Shown here in pieces: positions 1-9,844 of a stretch of DNA of 64,000 nt. The stretch spans positions 696,859-760,858 of the forward strand of contig CAREDV010000001.1 in assembly GCA_948964545.1 (NCBI GenBank), given 5' to 3'. Numbering within the stretch: position 1 is the stretch's first letter; every line of letters starts with the position of its first letter. The notes beneath the pieces are model-generated. The model did not search any database and had not been told where the DNA came from. It saw nothing but the letters and a program-made list of their open reading frames with translations. A program made the position numbers and the translations under genes. The stretch is from an uncultured bacterium. GTDB taxonomy: Bacteria > Cyanobacteriota > Vampirovibrionia > Gastranaerophilales > Gastranaerophilaceae.

Positions 1-1
1 T

Positions 2-1219
2 TGTACTATGAAATATAATCCAAAAGTCAACGAACTTCTCGCATCTTTAGAAGGTTTTTCTAATTTACACCCGTTTAGCGCGGATGAAGATTGTCAGGGT
101 GCATTAGAGCTTATGTATAAATTGCAGGAAGCTTTAAAAGTTGTGACAGGCATGGATGCCGTTACTTTGCAGCCAGCCGCAGGTGCTCATGGCGAGCTTA
201 CAGGCATGATGATTATCAAGAAATATTTTGAAGTTAAAGGCGAAAACAGAAAAAAAGTTATTATTCCTGATTCTGCTCATGGTACAAACCCTGCCAGTGC
301 ACATCTTTGCGGATTTGAGATTGTTCCTGTAAAATCCAATGAAAAAGGACAGGTTGATGTTGAAGCTTTGAAAGAGCTTTTAGACAGTGATGTTGCGGCT
401 ATTATGATGACAAACCCGAATACGCTGGGTATTTATGAGGAAAATGTGCTTGAAATATCAAAATTAATGCATGATAACGGTTCGCTTTTATATTACGACG
501 GCGCAAATTTTAATGCTGTTATGGGATATTCCAATCCAAAATTAATGGGATTTGATGTTGTGCATTTGAATTTGCACAAAACATTTTCAACTCCTCATGG
601 AGGCGGCGGTCCTGGTGCAGGTCCTGTTTGTGTTGTTGAAAATTTAAAAGAATTTTTGCCCTCACCTGTTGTTGGATTTGACGGTGAAAAATATTTCAGA
701 AATTATAACCTTAAATATTCTATTGGAAGCGTTAAGGGATTTTTCGGCAATTTTGGCGTTTTAGTAAGAGCTTATGCATATATTTTAATGATGGGCAAAA
801 ACCTGAAAGAGGCTAGTGAAAATGCAGTATTGAATGCAAATTATTTGAAAGAGAAGTTAAAAGGTGCTTATCTTTTGCCTTATGATGAACCTTGCATGCA
901 TGAATTTGTATTGTCAGGTGAAAAACAAAAACATGAAAACGGCGTTTCAACTTTAAATATTGCAAAAGCCTTAATGGATGAAAACACTCATCCGCCAACA
1001 GTTTATTTCCCGCTGATTGTGCATGAAGCAATTATGATTGAACCGACAGAAAGCGAAACAAAAGAAGTTTTGGATGATTTTGTTAATGTGATGCTGAAAA
1101 TCGCAGAAGATGCAAAAGTAAATCCCGAAAAACTGATTTCGGCACCGCATACAACACCTGTAAAACGTCTTGATGAAACATTAGCGGCAAGAAAACCCGA
1201 TTTAAAATTTGTACAATAG
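2..1219 (+). CDS. gcvPB: Glycine dehydrogenase (decarboxylating) subunit 2, 5' end cut by window
   Basis: This is the second subunit of the P protein of the glycine cleavage system, the PLP enzyme that decarboxylates glycine and passes the aminomethyl group to the lipoyl H protein. The visible part contains the PLP-lysine motif HLNLHKTFSTPHGGGG (Lys about 190 codons in), the GAHGEL stretch and the typical C-terminal PTESETKE region. The first ATG in the window (base 8) is not the real start: the codons before it read Cys-Thr, and family members have GSCTMKYNPK at this point. The gene therefore begins upstream of the window and roughly the first 60-90 residues are missing. The partner gcvPA would be expected just upstream. 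Identity is secure; only the start is unseen. Confidence 0.95.
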   Translation, partial: CTMKYNPKVNELLASLEGFSNLHPFSADEDCQGALELMYKLQEALKVVTGMDAVTLQPAAGAHGELTGMMIIKKYFEVKGENRKKVIIPDSAHGTNPASAHLCGFEIVPVKSNEKGQVDVEALKELLDSDVAAIMMTNPNTLGIYEENVLEISKLMHDNGSLLYYDGANFNAVMGYSNPKLMGFDVVHLNLHKTFSTPHGGGGPGAGPVCVVENLKEFLPSPVVGFDGEKYFRNYNLKYSIGSVKGFFGNFGVLVRAYAYILMMGKNLKEASENAVLNANYLKEKLKGAYLLPYDEPCMHEFVLSGEKQKHENGVSTLNIAKALMDENTHPPTVYFPLIVHEAIMIEPTESETKEVLDDFVNVMLKIAEDAKVNPEKLISAPHTTPVKRLDETLAARKPDLKFVQ

Positions 1220-1305
1220 GTAAAAATATGAGTAAAGAAAATAAGAAACGGGAACGAGCGTAAAATAAGGCTTATATTAAATTGATGAGATAGTAAGAAA
1301 GCGAA

Positions 1306-2463
1306 GTGACTGACAATAATATGGAAAATAACAAGAAAATCGACAAAGGTGGCAGAAAAAAAGTTGCATTTCCCCACATGGGAACAGTAAGTATAGCCTG
1401 GGCGGCAGCGTTGAAAAAAATCGGTGTCGAACCATTTATTCCGCCTTATACAAGCAAAAAAACATTATCATTAGGTACAAAACATTCCCCCGAAGCTATT
1501 TGTCTGCCTTATAAGTTAATTTTAGGTAATTTTATTGAAGCAATTGAAGGCGGAACGGATTATGTTGCAATGATTACATCTCCAGGCTGTTGTAGATTAG
1601 GTGAATACGGTAACTGTATTTACAATGCTTTGATAGATTTAGGATATGATGCAAAGTATGTTGAATTAACTCTGTATGATGGAATTAAGGGAATGTATGA
1701 TTTCTTGAAAAAAATCAGTGGAAAAAATGATCCGATTTTATTTGCAAGAGCCATTAATATTGCTATCAGAAAGATGTTTTTGCTGGATGATTTGGAAAAT
1801 AGTCTTTCATATTACAGAGCAAGAGAAATTAATTTTGGAGATGCAGAAAAACATTTTAATATAGCGCTTAAATATATTAAAGATGCTGACAATACAAGAC
1901 AGTTAAAAAAAGCTAAAAAAGATGCTTTAGCAGAGATGAAGAAAGTTGAAATTGATCCAAAAAGAGAAGTTTTGCATGTTGATTTGACAGGTGAAATATA
2001 TCTAGTGTGCGATAAATTCTCTAATCAGGATATTACACGCGAACTTGGTAAAATGGGAGTTCAAACACGCAGAAGCCTTACGATAAGCGGATTTATCAAA
2101 GATGCTATTATTCCTGAAGCTTTCAGGAAAGGCGAAACTCATTTACAGAGGGCTTTCAGAATGGCGAAACCTTATCTGATGCGCGATATCGGAGGTGATT
2201 CCTTAGAATGTGTATCTGATGTTGCTTATGCAGATGAACGCGGAATTGACGGTATTATTCATATAAGCCCGTTTACATGTATGCCTGAGATTATGTCACA
2301 GAATATTTTTCCTGCAATGAGAGAAAATTGTGATATTCCTATTCTGCCATTGATTATGGATGAACAGACAGGTAAGGCTGGGTATTTGACTCGTTTGGAA
2401 GCGTTTGTCGATTTAATGCGCAGAAGAAAAAGAAAATTGGCTATGGCTCAGCAGGCTAATTAA
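1306..2463 (+). CDS. 2-hydroxyacyl-CoA dehydratase-type (COG3581-like) protein
   Basis: About 385 residues. It resembles the D-component/HgdB-like part of the large 'acyl-CoA dehydratase activase-related' proteins. The N-terminal half has VAFPHMGTVSIAWAAALKKI followed by SPEAICLPYKL and SPGCCRLGEYGNC, whose conserved cysteines could bind an Fe-S cluster. The C-terminus ends in IMDEQTGKAGYLTRLEAFVD, nearly the same ending as the minus-strand protein at 42455-43528. In many Firmicutes these modules are fused with an ATPase module into one very long protein; here they are separate genes about 40 kb apart. The start is uncertain: GTG at 1306, or ATG at 1321; neither has a strong Shine-Dalgarno. 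Exact substrate and reaction are unknown. Confidence 0.75.
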   Translation: MTDNNMENNKKIDKGGRKKVAFPHMGTVSIAWAAALKKIGVEPFIPPYTSKKTLSLGTKHSPEAICLPYKLILGNFIEAIEGGTDYVAMITSPGCCRLGEYGNCIYNALIDLGYDAKYVELTLYDGIKGMYDFLKKISGKNDPILFARAINIAIRKMFLLDDLENSLSYYRAREINFGDAEKHFNIALKYIKDADNTRQLKKAKKDALAEMKKVEIDPKREVLHVDLTGEIYLVCDKFSNQDITRELGKMGVQTRRSLTISGFIKDAIIPEAFRKGETHLQRAFRMAKPYLMRDIGGDSLECVSDVAYADERGIDGIIHISPFTCMPEIMSQNIFPAMRENCDIPILPLIMDEQTGKAGYLTRLEAFVDLMRRRKRKLAMAQQAN

Positions 2464-2494
2464 CTTATTTTAAGATTTGAGGGTATTATAAACT

Positions 2495-3331
2495 ATGCTA
2501 GAACTGTTTAAACAAGCTTCTAAAATTACAAATTCAAATATAATCCTTGCTGTGCCTTTGATTGTAGGTATAAAAATGCTTGATTTATACACTTTTTTTT
2601 CGAGAGCGCATTTAGATTCAAACCATAAAGTTATACTTGCATCAATAACTGTAATTTTTATGAGCGGTGTATTGTGCGCATTGTGGTTTTATATGGTAAA
2701 AGGCGCTGTAGCATTATCTAAAAAAGTTTTTGTTTTAGATTCAGACAGAGCTAATGCTTCATTGGCTTTATTTAATACAATCCCTGAGGGTATTGGTAAA
2801 TTCTTTTTATCATTTGTGGGTGTTTATATAATTTTATTTGTAATACAGATTATTGCAACACCTGTTGTTTATCTTCTTGGTATTAATATAATAGGAACTC
2901 TTGATGAAGCTTCTACTCAGCAGTTATTGCAGGTTGCATCAGATCCTGCTTCAAACACTGCGATGGCTGCATTTGTTGAAAAGCTTACACCTGCACAGAT
3001 AGTGTTTTTTGGTAAATGGAGTCTTTTGTTTATGATTGCAACTTCATTTATAATGTATCTTTTGATGCTTTGGATTCCTGAGATTATTTACAATAACTCA
3101 AACCCTCTTATGGCTTTATTCTCATCAATTGGAAAATTGTTCAAAGATTTTTGGAATACATTTCGAATATTTTTTACGCTGTGGGTTATGGGATTTGCTT
3201 TGTTGTTTATTTATACTTTTGCAGTAATAAATCCTGTTTCTTACTTGATTGTAAGTATAATAATGTATTATTTTATAGTTTATTTAACAGTATTAATTTT
3301 CTTATATTATGCGGAAAAATATGAAAAATAA
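2495..3331 (+). CDS. Integral membrane protein of unknown function
   Basis: This 278-residue protein has about six hydrophobic segments: around residues 17-35, 45-70, 100-128, 170-195, 225-250 and 250-272. A soluble loop rich in Ala, Thr and Gln lies near residues 135-160. I see no catalytic motif and do not recognise the family; the overall layout is like uncharacterised polytopic proteins of the YihY/DUF975 kind, but that is only a resemblance. It ends inside the start region of miaA, so the two are probably co-transcribed with the AsmA-like gene that follows. A GAGGG stretch about 12 bases before the ATG is a weak ribosome binding site. Confidence 0.6.
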   Translation: MLELFKQASKITNSNIILAVPLIVGIKMLDLYTFFSRAHLDSNHKVILASITVIFMSGVLCALWFYMVKGAVALSKKVFVLDSDRANASLALFNTIPEGIGKFFLSFVGVYIILFVIQIIATPVVYLLGINIIGTLDEASTQQLLQVASDPASNTAMAAFVEKLTPAQIVFFGKWSLLFMIATSFIMYLLMLWIPEIIYNNSNPLMALFSSIGKLFKDFWNTFRIFFTLWVMGFALLFIYTFAVINPVSYLIVSIIMYYFIVYLTVLIFLYYAEKYEK

Positions 3332-4181
3332 GGTAATAGCGGTAGTTGGAGCAACAGCAAGCGGTAAAACAGCTTATGCGGTAGAACTTGCAAAACAAAT
3401 TGACGGTGAAATAATATCAGCGGATTCGAGACTTGTATATAAGGGTTTTGATATCGGCACTGCAAAGCCAACAATTGAAGAACGTCAAGGTGTTAAACAT
3501 CACTTGATTGATATTGTAAAACCTGATTTTAACTATTCTGCGGGGCTTTATGCAAAAGAAGCAGAAAAATGTATTGATGATATTTTATCACGCGGTAAAA
3601 CTCCAATTATTGCAGGCGGTACGGGGTTATATTTTAATATTTTGCTGAATAATTATGAGCTGCCTGAAATTGAACCTGATTGGGAATTGCGCAAAAGTTT
3701 GAATGAGCTTTCTTATGATGAATTGGAGCAAATGTTATATGAGCTTGATAAAGATGCATTTGTTGAAAAAAACGATAAGAAAAAAGCTATCAGGTATATT
3801 GAGATAATAAAATCAACAGGCAAACCCTTAAACCAATCACGCGGAGTAAATAATATTCAATATGATGTTGAATGGATAGGGCTTAATTTCCCAAGAGAAG
3901 AACTTTATGACAGAATTAATAAACGTGTGGATTTGATGATGGAGCAGGGGCTTGTCGAGGAAACAAAAAATCTGCTTGAAAAATACGGGCGAATTGCTAA
4001 TATTATTGATACAATCGGGTATCGTGAAATTATAATGGCGTTAGATGGTATAATGTCTATGGAGGATGCTGTTGAAAAGTTAAAGCAGAATACAAGAAAT
4101 TATGCTAAACGCCAGCTTACATGGTTTAGAAAAAATGAAAATATAAAATGGAATTGTTATCCTGAAAGGAAGAAGAAATAA
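3321..4181 (+). CDS. miaA: tRNA dimethylallyltransferase
   Basis: MiaA transfers the dimethylallyl group to N6 of A37 in tRNAs that read codons starting with U. The protein shows the P-loop GATASGKT near the N-terminus, the ADSRLVYKGFDIGTAKPT active-site segment, GGTGLYF, and the C-terminal IGYREI and RNYAKRQLTWFRK motifs. From ATG 3321 it has 286 residues, about normal for the family. An in-frame ATG at 3309 would add four residues and overlap the preceding membrane protein more deeply. The downstream AsmA-like gene starts immediately after the stop codon, so the genes are translationally linked. Confidence 0.93.
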   Translation: MKNKVIAVVGATASGKTAYAVELAKQIDGEIISADSRLVYKGFDIGTAKPTIEERQGVKHHLIDIVKPDFNYSAGLYAKEAEKCIDDILSRGKTPIIAGGTGLYFNILLNNYELPEIEPDWELRKSLNELSYDELEQMLYELDKDAFVEKNDKKKAIRYIEIIKSTGKPLNQSRGVNNIQYDVEWIGLNFPREELYDRINKRVDLMMEQGLVEETKNLLEKYGRIANIIDTIGYREIIMALDGIMSMEDAVEKLKQNTRNYAKRQLTWFRKNENIKWNCYPERKKK

Positions 4182-7046
4182 ATGTTGAAGAAAATCTTTG
4201 TAGGTTTTGGAATATTTTTAATTACTTTATATATATTATTTTTGATTATTCCGTTTTTTATCAGCGGAATAGCAAATTCATACAGTCCGCAAATCTCTAA
4301 AATGATTGAAGATGCTTCGGGGTTTAAGGTAAAACTTGAAAATATAAGAGTTTTGACAACCCCAAAACTTACTGTCGGAGCTGGTGTAGGTCATGTTGAG
4401 GCTGCTTTGCCGACAGGCGAAACTTTTTTGACGGCAGATAATGCGGGCGCAAAATTATCACTAATTCCATTATTGACCCGCAGAATTGAAATTGATATTG
4501 TCGGTGCAGAAAATGTTAATGTTAATTTAAAAGTTAAAAAAGACGGCAAGTTTGTGATTGAAAATTATATTCCGCAATCGGCAGAACAGTCTGAACCTAT
4601 TACTGGCCTTCCTTTCGGATTTAAACTTTCTAATCATTTGCCGAATATTGTTGTTAAAAATTATAATATTTCATTTATTGATGCGCCTACTGATAAAACT
4701 TATTCAATATATGGCGATATTGTAAAAGTAAGCGATTTTGTATTTAATAAAAAGGTTAAAGTTCTTGCTGACGGCAAATTTATGCTTCAAGATAAAGTTC
4801 AGTTTAACTATGATATTAAGCTGTTAAATAAATTTATGCCCGATGCAGATTTGAACGAGTTTGTGTTTAATCCTCCGAAACAGCCTGCTCAATCAGCTCC
4901 TGTACAGCATGTAAATATAATTGATATTTTTAAGGCTGTCCATAATAATCAATTGACGGCTGATGTTAAGGCAGATATCGTTATTGATAAAGGATTTAAC
5001 GGCTCGATAAATGCTTCTAATATCGGGGTTGCTGTTGACGGCAAAAAACTTCCGCCAAGCAGTGCTGATATTACTCTGAAAGGCAATAAGATAAATGTTT
5101 ATACTAAACTTCATACAGCTCCGCAAGAGTTAACCGAAATTATTGCAAATGTAAAAACAGGCAAGCATCCTAAAATTGATTTGAACTGCAAATCTAATGC
5201 CAAATTTAAGTCTGTAATCGATATGGCTGACAGTATTGCAAAGACTTTCGGTATAAAAGAACTTGATACTTTGACTGCAACGGGCGGAATTGATGCTGAT
5301 TTTACATTGAAATCTGACCTTAAGCATACTGAATCTTCAGGATATTTGAAAATTCCTGCTGCTTCAATTTCTTATAAATTGTTTAATTTTGCTATTAATA
5401 AAATAACTGCAAATGTTGAATTCCCTGATTTTAATATGAATTTGAACGGAGTTAATTACAAAGATGTTCCCTCAAATACAGTTTTGAATGTTTCATCAGT
5501 TGATATTGCAAAAAATATTATTAATGTCTTAAATGCAAAAATTACTAATCCTGCGGCGGTTGTAACCGTTCCGAATGCAAAAGTTATTGTGACTGACAAC
5601 GAAATTAATATTAATAGTGCAAGTCTTGTTTATGATGTATTAAGGTTTAATATAACAGGGGCAATTTCTGATTATTTAACTCAAAATATAAAGCTTGATT
5701 TGACAGCGAAAAGTAACGGCGAAGGACATTTGACAGGCTCTGTTAAAAATTACGATACTCTTGATTTGAATATCACTACGCCAAAAACTTTTTCTTTGGA
5801 AATTCCTGGATTTAAAAAATCCAATCTGAAAGCTGATGCAGATATTCATATATTTGGAAACGCAGCTAATCCACAGTTAAAAGGAACTGTTACAATTCCT
5901 TCGTTGACAATTCCTGATATGCTGACTTCTTTAAATGATTTGAAAATTTCTTTAAACGGCCCGATTGTTAAGGGTAATGGAACTTTAAAGAAATTTTCAT
6001 CAGGCGGAATTGCAGCAGAAAATCTTGGTGCAGATTTCGATTTGGCAGGTGATGTATTTAACCTTAAAAATATTGTAGGAGATGCATTTTTGGGTAAAGT
6101 TAACGGTAATATTTCATATGATATCGTAAATGGTCATATAGGCGTTGATTTTAAAGGTACTGGACTTGATGCAGAAAAAGCAATTGCTGGAGCAGCTGGA
6201 ATTAAAAATGCATTATCAGGCAAACTTGGGTTCAATGCGAATGTAACTTTGTATGGCACAACTGATGTTGAGATGATGAAAAATCTTAAAGGCAAAGTTT
6301 CTTTTGATATTCAGAACGGAATGTTTGGCAATATCGGTCGGTTTGAAAATTTTTTGTTTGCTCCGAATTTACAATCAAACAGCATAATAAAAGCTGCGGT
6401 AAATTCTATTTCAGCTTTGCCTGCTGTTAAAAATACGGCTGAATTTAAATCTGTCTCTGGTGATTTGACATTTAACAACGGCTGGGCAAATCTAAATCCT
6501 GTTAAAACCACAGGCCCGTCTATGGCTTATTATATTACCGGTAAATATAATCTTTTGAACGGTACTGCTAATGTTGTTATACTTGGCAGATTGTCGGCAG
6601 AGGTTGTTAAACTGCTCGGGCCTGTCGGAGACTTATCCGTTGATAAATTAACATCATTTATTCCCAAATTCGGCAATATGACTGCTAATTTAATTAAAGC
6701 CGTGACAACTGACCCTAAAGGTGAAAATATAAGTGCTATTCCTGCTTTATCATCAGGTAATAAAAATTATAAAGATTTTAAGGTTCAATTTAACGGTGGA
6801 GTTGAAAGCAAAAGTTCCGTTAAATCTTTTAAATGGCTTTCAAAATGTGACACATCAGCTATAGAAAGTGTTACGGTAAAAGAGCAGGTTCAACAAACAA
6901 AACAGGCGGTTCAAGATGCAGTACAGCAAAAGAAAGATGCTGTTAATTCTCTTTTAGAACAGAAACGAAAAGAAGCGGAAGAATCTCGCCAGCAAATGCA
7001 GAATGCAAAAGAAGGGTTGAAAAATCTGAAAAATCTGTTAAAATAA
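4182..7046 (+). CDS. AsmA-like/TamB-type envelope protein
   Basis: This 954-residue protein begins with one transmembrane anchor (residues about 5-30) followed by a long beta-rich region with repeated short hydrophobic strands, as in the AsmA/YhdP/TamB superfamily of inter-membrane lipid-transfer proteins. The N-terminal block with SKMIEDASGFKVKLENIRV, SLIPLLTRRIEID and DGKFVIENY is the typical AsmA start. The C-terminal AsmA-like block near residues 700-830 is followed by a short Gln/Lys/Glu-rich coiled-coil tail (about 895-954). The role, lipid traffic between inner and outer membrane, is inferred from family knowledge and would imply a diderm envelope. It starts right after the miaA stop and has an AAGGAAG ribosome binding site. 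Confidence 0.8.
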   Translation: MLKKIFVGFGIFLITLYILFLIIPFFISGIANSYSPQISKMIEDASGFKVKLENIRVLTTPKLTVGAGVGHVEAALPTGETFLTADNAGAKLSLIPLLTRRIEIDIVGAENVNVNLKVKKDGKFVIENYIPQSAEQSEPITGLPFGFKLSNHLPNIVVKNYNISFIDAPTDKTYSIYGDIVKVSDFVFNKKVKVLADGKFMLQDKVQFNYDIKLLNKFMPDADLNEFVFNPPKQPAQSAPVQHVNIIDIFKAVHNNQLTADVKADIVIDKGFNGSINASNIGVAVDGKKLPPSSADITLKGNKINVYTKLHTAPQELTEIIANVKTGKHPKIDLNCKSNAKFKSVIDMADSIAKTFGIKELDTLTATGGIDADFTLKSDLKHTESSGYLKIPAASISYKLFNFAINKITANVEFPDFNMNLNGVNYKDVPSNTVLNVSSVDIAKNIINVLNAKITNPAAVVTVPNAKVIVTDNEININSASLVYDVLRFNITGAISDYLTQNIKLDLTAKSNGEGHLTGSVKNYDTLDLNITTPKTFSLEIPGFKKSNLKADADIHIFGNAANPQLKGTVTIPSLTIPDMLTSLNDLKISLNGPIVKGNGTLKKFSSGGIAAENLGADFDLAGDVFNLKNIVGDAFLGKVNGNISYDIVNGHIGVDFKGTGLDAEKAIAGAAGIKNALSGKLGFNANVTLYGTTDVEMMKNLKGKVSFDIQNGMFGNIGRFENFLFAPNLQSNSIIKAAVNSISALPAVKNTAEFKSVSGDLTFNNGWANLNPVKTTGPSMAYYITGKYNLLNGTANVVILGRLSAEVVKLLGPVGDLSVDKLTSFIPKFGNMTANLIKAVTTDPKGENISAIPALSSGNKNYKDFKVQFNGGVESKSSVKSFKWLSKCDTSAIESVTVKEQVQQTKQAVQDAVQQKKDAVNSLLEQKRKEAEESRQQMQNAKEGLKNLKNLLK

Positions 7047-7071
7047 TAAATATATATATAGGAGTTGGGAT

Positions 7072-8304
7072 ATGAAAAATATATTGAAAAAAGCTTATAC
7101 TTTAACTGAGATTGTTATAGTAATGTTGATTATCGCTGTTGTTGTTGCTATTAGTATTAAGCTTACTAAGGCAAAATTAGATAATATTACATCATATACA
7201 TATTATACAGCATATAATACTGTGAGAGCAGTTGCTGCAGAGATGTTAAAAGATTTTAATCCTGAAGAAGATGATTATGGCATTACAGAACCTCAAAGTG
7301 TGGCTTTGAGAATTAAAAACTTCTTTGCTTCTAATTTTACTGCTAGTCCAGCATTTGGAACTTCTGTGATGGTAATACCTTGTCCAAAGGGATGTTATCG
7401 GGATGAGAGTGGAGTATGTCAATGTAAACTGCCTGTTGAGCCTGTAGACCCTGTTGTTCCTGTTGAGCCTGTTGGTCCAGTTGACCCTGTTGATCCTGTT
7501 GACCCATCAGGTTCTTGCCCGGCTGTAACTCCATGCGGGAAGGAATGCAATGCTTCTACTGGTTTTGTGCTTAGAGATATTTCAGGATTTTCACGTACTT
7601 GTTCTGATGCAGGTAAGCAATGGAGTGAAGCTAAATGCGACTGTATTCCTACTCCTCAAACAGTATCAAGAAATGGTGAAGGTTTCTGCAGATTATTTGT
7701 AAATTACACTAACACAGCTCGTCTTGAAGAAGATGATGAATGCAAAGGTGATGCAATTAGTACTAATGAAACGGATTTTGCTGATAAAGATCCTGATATG
7801 ATTTTACGTAACGGTATGATTCTTTATAATGTCAGCCAAGACCCTGAGCATATTGCTTTATTAGCAGGTAATTCAAAAGGGGTTAAATTTACTGATTCAT
7901 CAGGCAGAGTGATTGATGTTGATGAATGGGGATACACTCTTTATATAGATATTGATGGTGCAAGAAACGGTCAAGGCAGGTTATGGGAAGATGTATATCC
8001 TTTCTACGTAACTCTATCAGGAACTGTTATTCCTGCTTATGATGCAGTTAATCCCGAACTTTCTGGCGGTGACAGCAGCTTACACTTGCAAACAAGTGTT
8101 TATGATGAATTTGTTGACGGAAACGGTCGTCATATAGAATGGATTACAAAGAGCAGACCTTTTAAAGACAGTGCCTGTATAATGGGTTATGTAAATCCAG
8201 CAGCCCCATATTGTCAAGGTGTTCCTGCTAACGCCCAATGTGCTCAAGAAAATCATGACTGTCGTTTAAAAACCGTTATGCCTGTTAAATTCTTTGGACA
8301 TTAG
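7072..8304 (+). CDS. Prepilin-like protein with Pro-Val repeat linker
   Basis: 410 residues. The N-terminus MKNILKKA followed by YTLTEIVIVMLIIAVVVA is a type IV prepilin signal with Glu at position 5 of the mature helix. It is unusual in having Ala rather than Gly before the likely cleavage site and Tyr as the first mature residue. After the helix comes a Cys-containing region, then a low-complexity linker of repeated PV-D/E-P units (about residues 120-147), and a C-terminal domain with several Cys. The block YIDIDGARNGQGRLWEDVYPF resembles the C-terminal DxNG motif of the other two prepilins in the window. An AGGAG site lies 8 bases before the ATG. The last 20 bases overlap the end of pyk, which is convergent. 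It is probably a pilus or pseudopilus subunit with a large extracellular domain. Confidence 0.8.
   Translation: MKNILKKAYTLTEIVIVMLIIAVVVAISIKLTKAKLDNITSYTYYTAYNTVRAVAAEMLKDFNPEEDDYGITEPQSVALRIKNFFASNFTASPAFGTSVMVIPCPKGCYRDESGVCQCKLPVEPVDPVVPVEPVGPVDPVDPVDPSGSCPAVTPCGKECNASTGFVLRDISGFSRTCSDAGKQWSEAKCDCIPTPQTVSRNGEGFCRLFVNYTNTARLEEDDECKGDAISTNETDFADKDPDMILRNGMILYNVSQDPEHIALLAGNSKGVKFTDSSGRVIDVDEWGYTLYIDIDGARNGQGRLWEDVYPFYVTLSGTVIPAYDAVNPELSGGDSSLHLQTSVYDEFVDGNGRHIEWITKSRPFKDSACIMGYVNPAAPYCQGVPANAQCAQENHDCRLKTVMPVKFFGH
7432..7505 (+). repeat. Short tandem repeat encoding Pro-Val/Asp-Pro linker
   Basis: Imperfect repeats of CCTGTTGA(C/G/T)- units, 6-9 bases long, encode PVEPVDPVVPVEPVGPVDP-type residues inside the prepilin gene. 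The period is a multiple of three, so changes in copy number would lengthen or shorten the linker without breaking the frame. Confidence 0.7.
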
Positions 8305-9727
8305 AAATCTGGTGGACTTTAATAAAATTTGTTCCGCCTACAAGCAGTTCGGGTACAGAACCTGTGATTACAACATAATCGCCGTTCTCAAGCCCGAGTT
8401 TGTCTGTTAAAAATTTATCCATAACTGCAAGTGATTTTTTATCAATTGTATTCTCGAAATCAAGAGGTATTGGATTAACACCTCGATACAATTTAATACT
8501 TCTACAAATATTTTTACACGGACAGCAGGCAAATATAGGCACGCTTAATTTTGCTTCAGAAAGCATAGCTGGGGTATATCCGCTCGCTGTTAAAGCAATC
8601 ACAGCTTTAATCTTCATTTTTCTTGCCATATCTGCAATAGACATGCCGATTGCCATAGCCTGAGAATCAATTTCTTCATGAATCATTTTATTAGGAAATT
8701 TATTTTTTCTCATAAATGGCGATTCTTCAACCGTATCGGCTATTTTTTTCATCATTGCAACTGCTTCTGTCGGATATGCACCTGCGGCAGTTTCTCCTGA
8801 CAACATAATTGCATCTGTTCCATCAAGAATCGCATTTGCTACATCAGAAGTTTCTGCGCGTGTCGGAATAGGATTTTCAATCATGCTTTCAAGCATCTGA
8901 GTTGCAACAATTACGACTTTTCTATTTGAATTTGCTTTTCTTATAACAGTTTTCTGTACAATCGGAACTTTTTCGGTTGAAATTTCAATACCTAAATCGC
9001 CTCTGGCAACCATTATACCATCTGATACGTTAATAATTTCATCAATATTTTCTACAGCTTGAGGTTTTTCAATTTTTGAAATAATTTTTGTTGTTCTGTC
9101 TCCAAAATCAGCCAGTAATTGACGTAGTTTAATGACATCATCTGCATTTCTGACAAACGAAAGTCCTAGATAATCGACATCATGATTAACTGCAAATTCA
9201 ACAAACATTTTATCTCGTTCGGTTAGTACATCTAAACTGCCTTGCGAACCAGGAATGTTTATTCCTTTTCTTTGCTTTAAAAGTCCGTCTGTTAAAACTT
9301 TTGCATATATTACTCCTTGTTCGACTTTTTCAACTTCAAGCTGAATTTTGCCGTCATCAATCATTATTTTTTCGCCTTTAACAACATCATCTGCCATGCC
9401 TTTGTAGTCAACAGGTAAAATGTCTCCAGTAATTTCTGGCTGACTGCGGAATTTTAATATTTCACCTTTTTTTATTTCAATAGTATTAGGCAGGCTGCCT
9501 ATTCTGATTTTAGGACCTTGTAAATCTAATAATACAGGAATAAGAGTGTTTTCTTCTGCTTCAATTTCTCTTATCCAATTCAAATTTCTTTTATGAATTT
9601 CAACATCTTCATGTGATGAATTTAAACGGAACATGGTTACGCCTGCTTTAAAAAGTTCTCTGATTTTATCTTTTGATGCAGTTGCAGGCCCAAGTGTTGC
9701 AACTATTTTTGTCATTGTATAATTCAT
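8285..9727 (-). CDS. pyk: Pyruvate kinase
   Basis: Final glycolytic enzyme, converting phosphoenolpyruvate and ADP to pyruvate and ATP. Clear motifs are TKIVATLGPATAS at the N-terminus, RLNSSHED, KIEKPQAVENIDEI with the catalytic Lys, MVARGDLGIE, and ATQMLESMIENPIPTRAE followed by DGTDAIMLSGETAAG. About 480 residues from ATG 9727, the normal size. I chose this start because an AAGGA site lies 9 bases upstream and the 27 residues before it, in the longer reading frame, are not pyruvate-kinase-like. It is transcribed away from the SLH-protein gene; the 3' end overlaps the prepilin gene by 20 bases. Confidence 0.96.
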   Translation of the reverse strand: MNYTMTKIVATLGPATASKDKIRELFKAGVTMFRLNSSHEDVEIHKRNLNWIREIEAEENTLIPVLLDLQGPKIRIGSLPNTIEIKKGEILKFRSQPEITGDILPVDYKGMADDVVKGEKIMIDDGKIQLEVEKVEQGVIYAKVLTDGLLKQRKGINIPGSQGSLDVLTERDKMFVEFAVNHDVDYLGLSFVRNADDVIKLRQLLADFGDRTTKIISKIEKPQAVENIDEIINVSDGIMVARGDLGIEISTEKVPIVQKTVIRKANSNRKVVIVATQMLESMIENPIPTRAETSDVANAILDGTDAIMLSGETAAGAYPTEAVAMMKKIADTVEESPFMRKNKFPNKMIHEEIDSQAMAIGMSIADMARKMKIKAVIALTASGYTPAMLSEAKLSVPIFACCPCKNICRSIKLYRGVNPIPLDFENTIDKKSLAVMDKFLTDKLGLENGDYVVITGSVPELLVGGTNFIKVHQISNVQRI

Positions 9728-9772
9728 TTTGGGGTTTCCTTTCGGGTAAATCTTAATATTTGTTATCACATG

Positions 9773-9801
9773 TTTACAAAAATTTTTATGTACGTTATAA
9801 T
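9773..9801 (+). promoter_or_regulatory. Promoter of the SLH-protein gene
   Basis: TTTACA (9773-9778) and TATAAT (9796-9801) are separated by exactly 17 bases. Transcription would begin near 9808, leaving a leader of about 37 bases before ATG 9845. The -35 region sits in CACATGTTTACAAA, almost the same as the helicase promoter at 19041. Confidence 0.75.
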
Positions 9802-9844
9802 AATACACGAAAAAGGTTTATTAGTAAATATGAGGAATCAGAAG

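Noticed and set aside
1228..1263. Tiny open frame MSKENKKRERA between gcvPB and the next gene
   Set aside because: Eleven codons, no clear ribosome site and no recognisable product; chance is enough to explain it.
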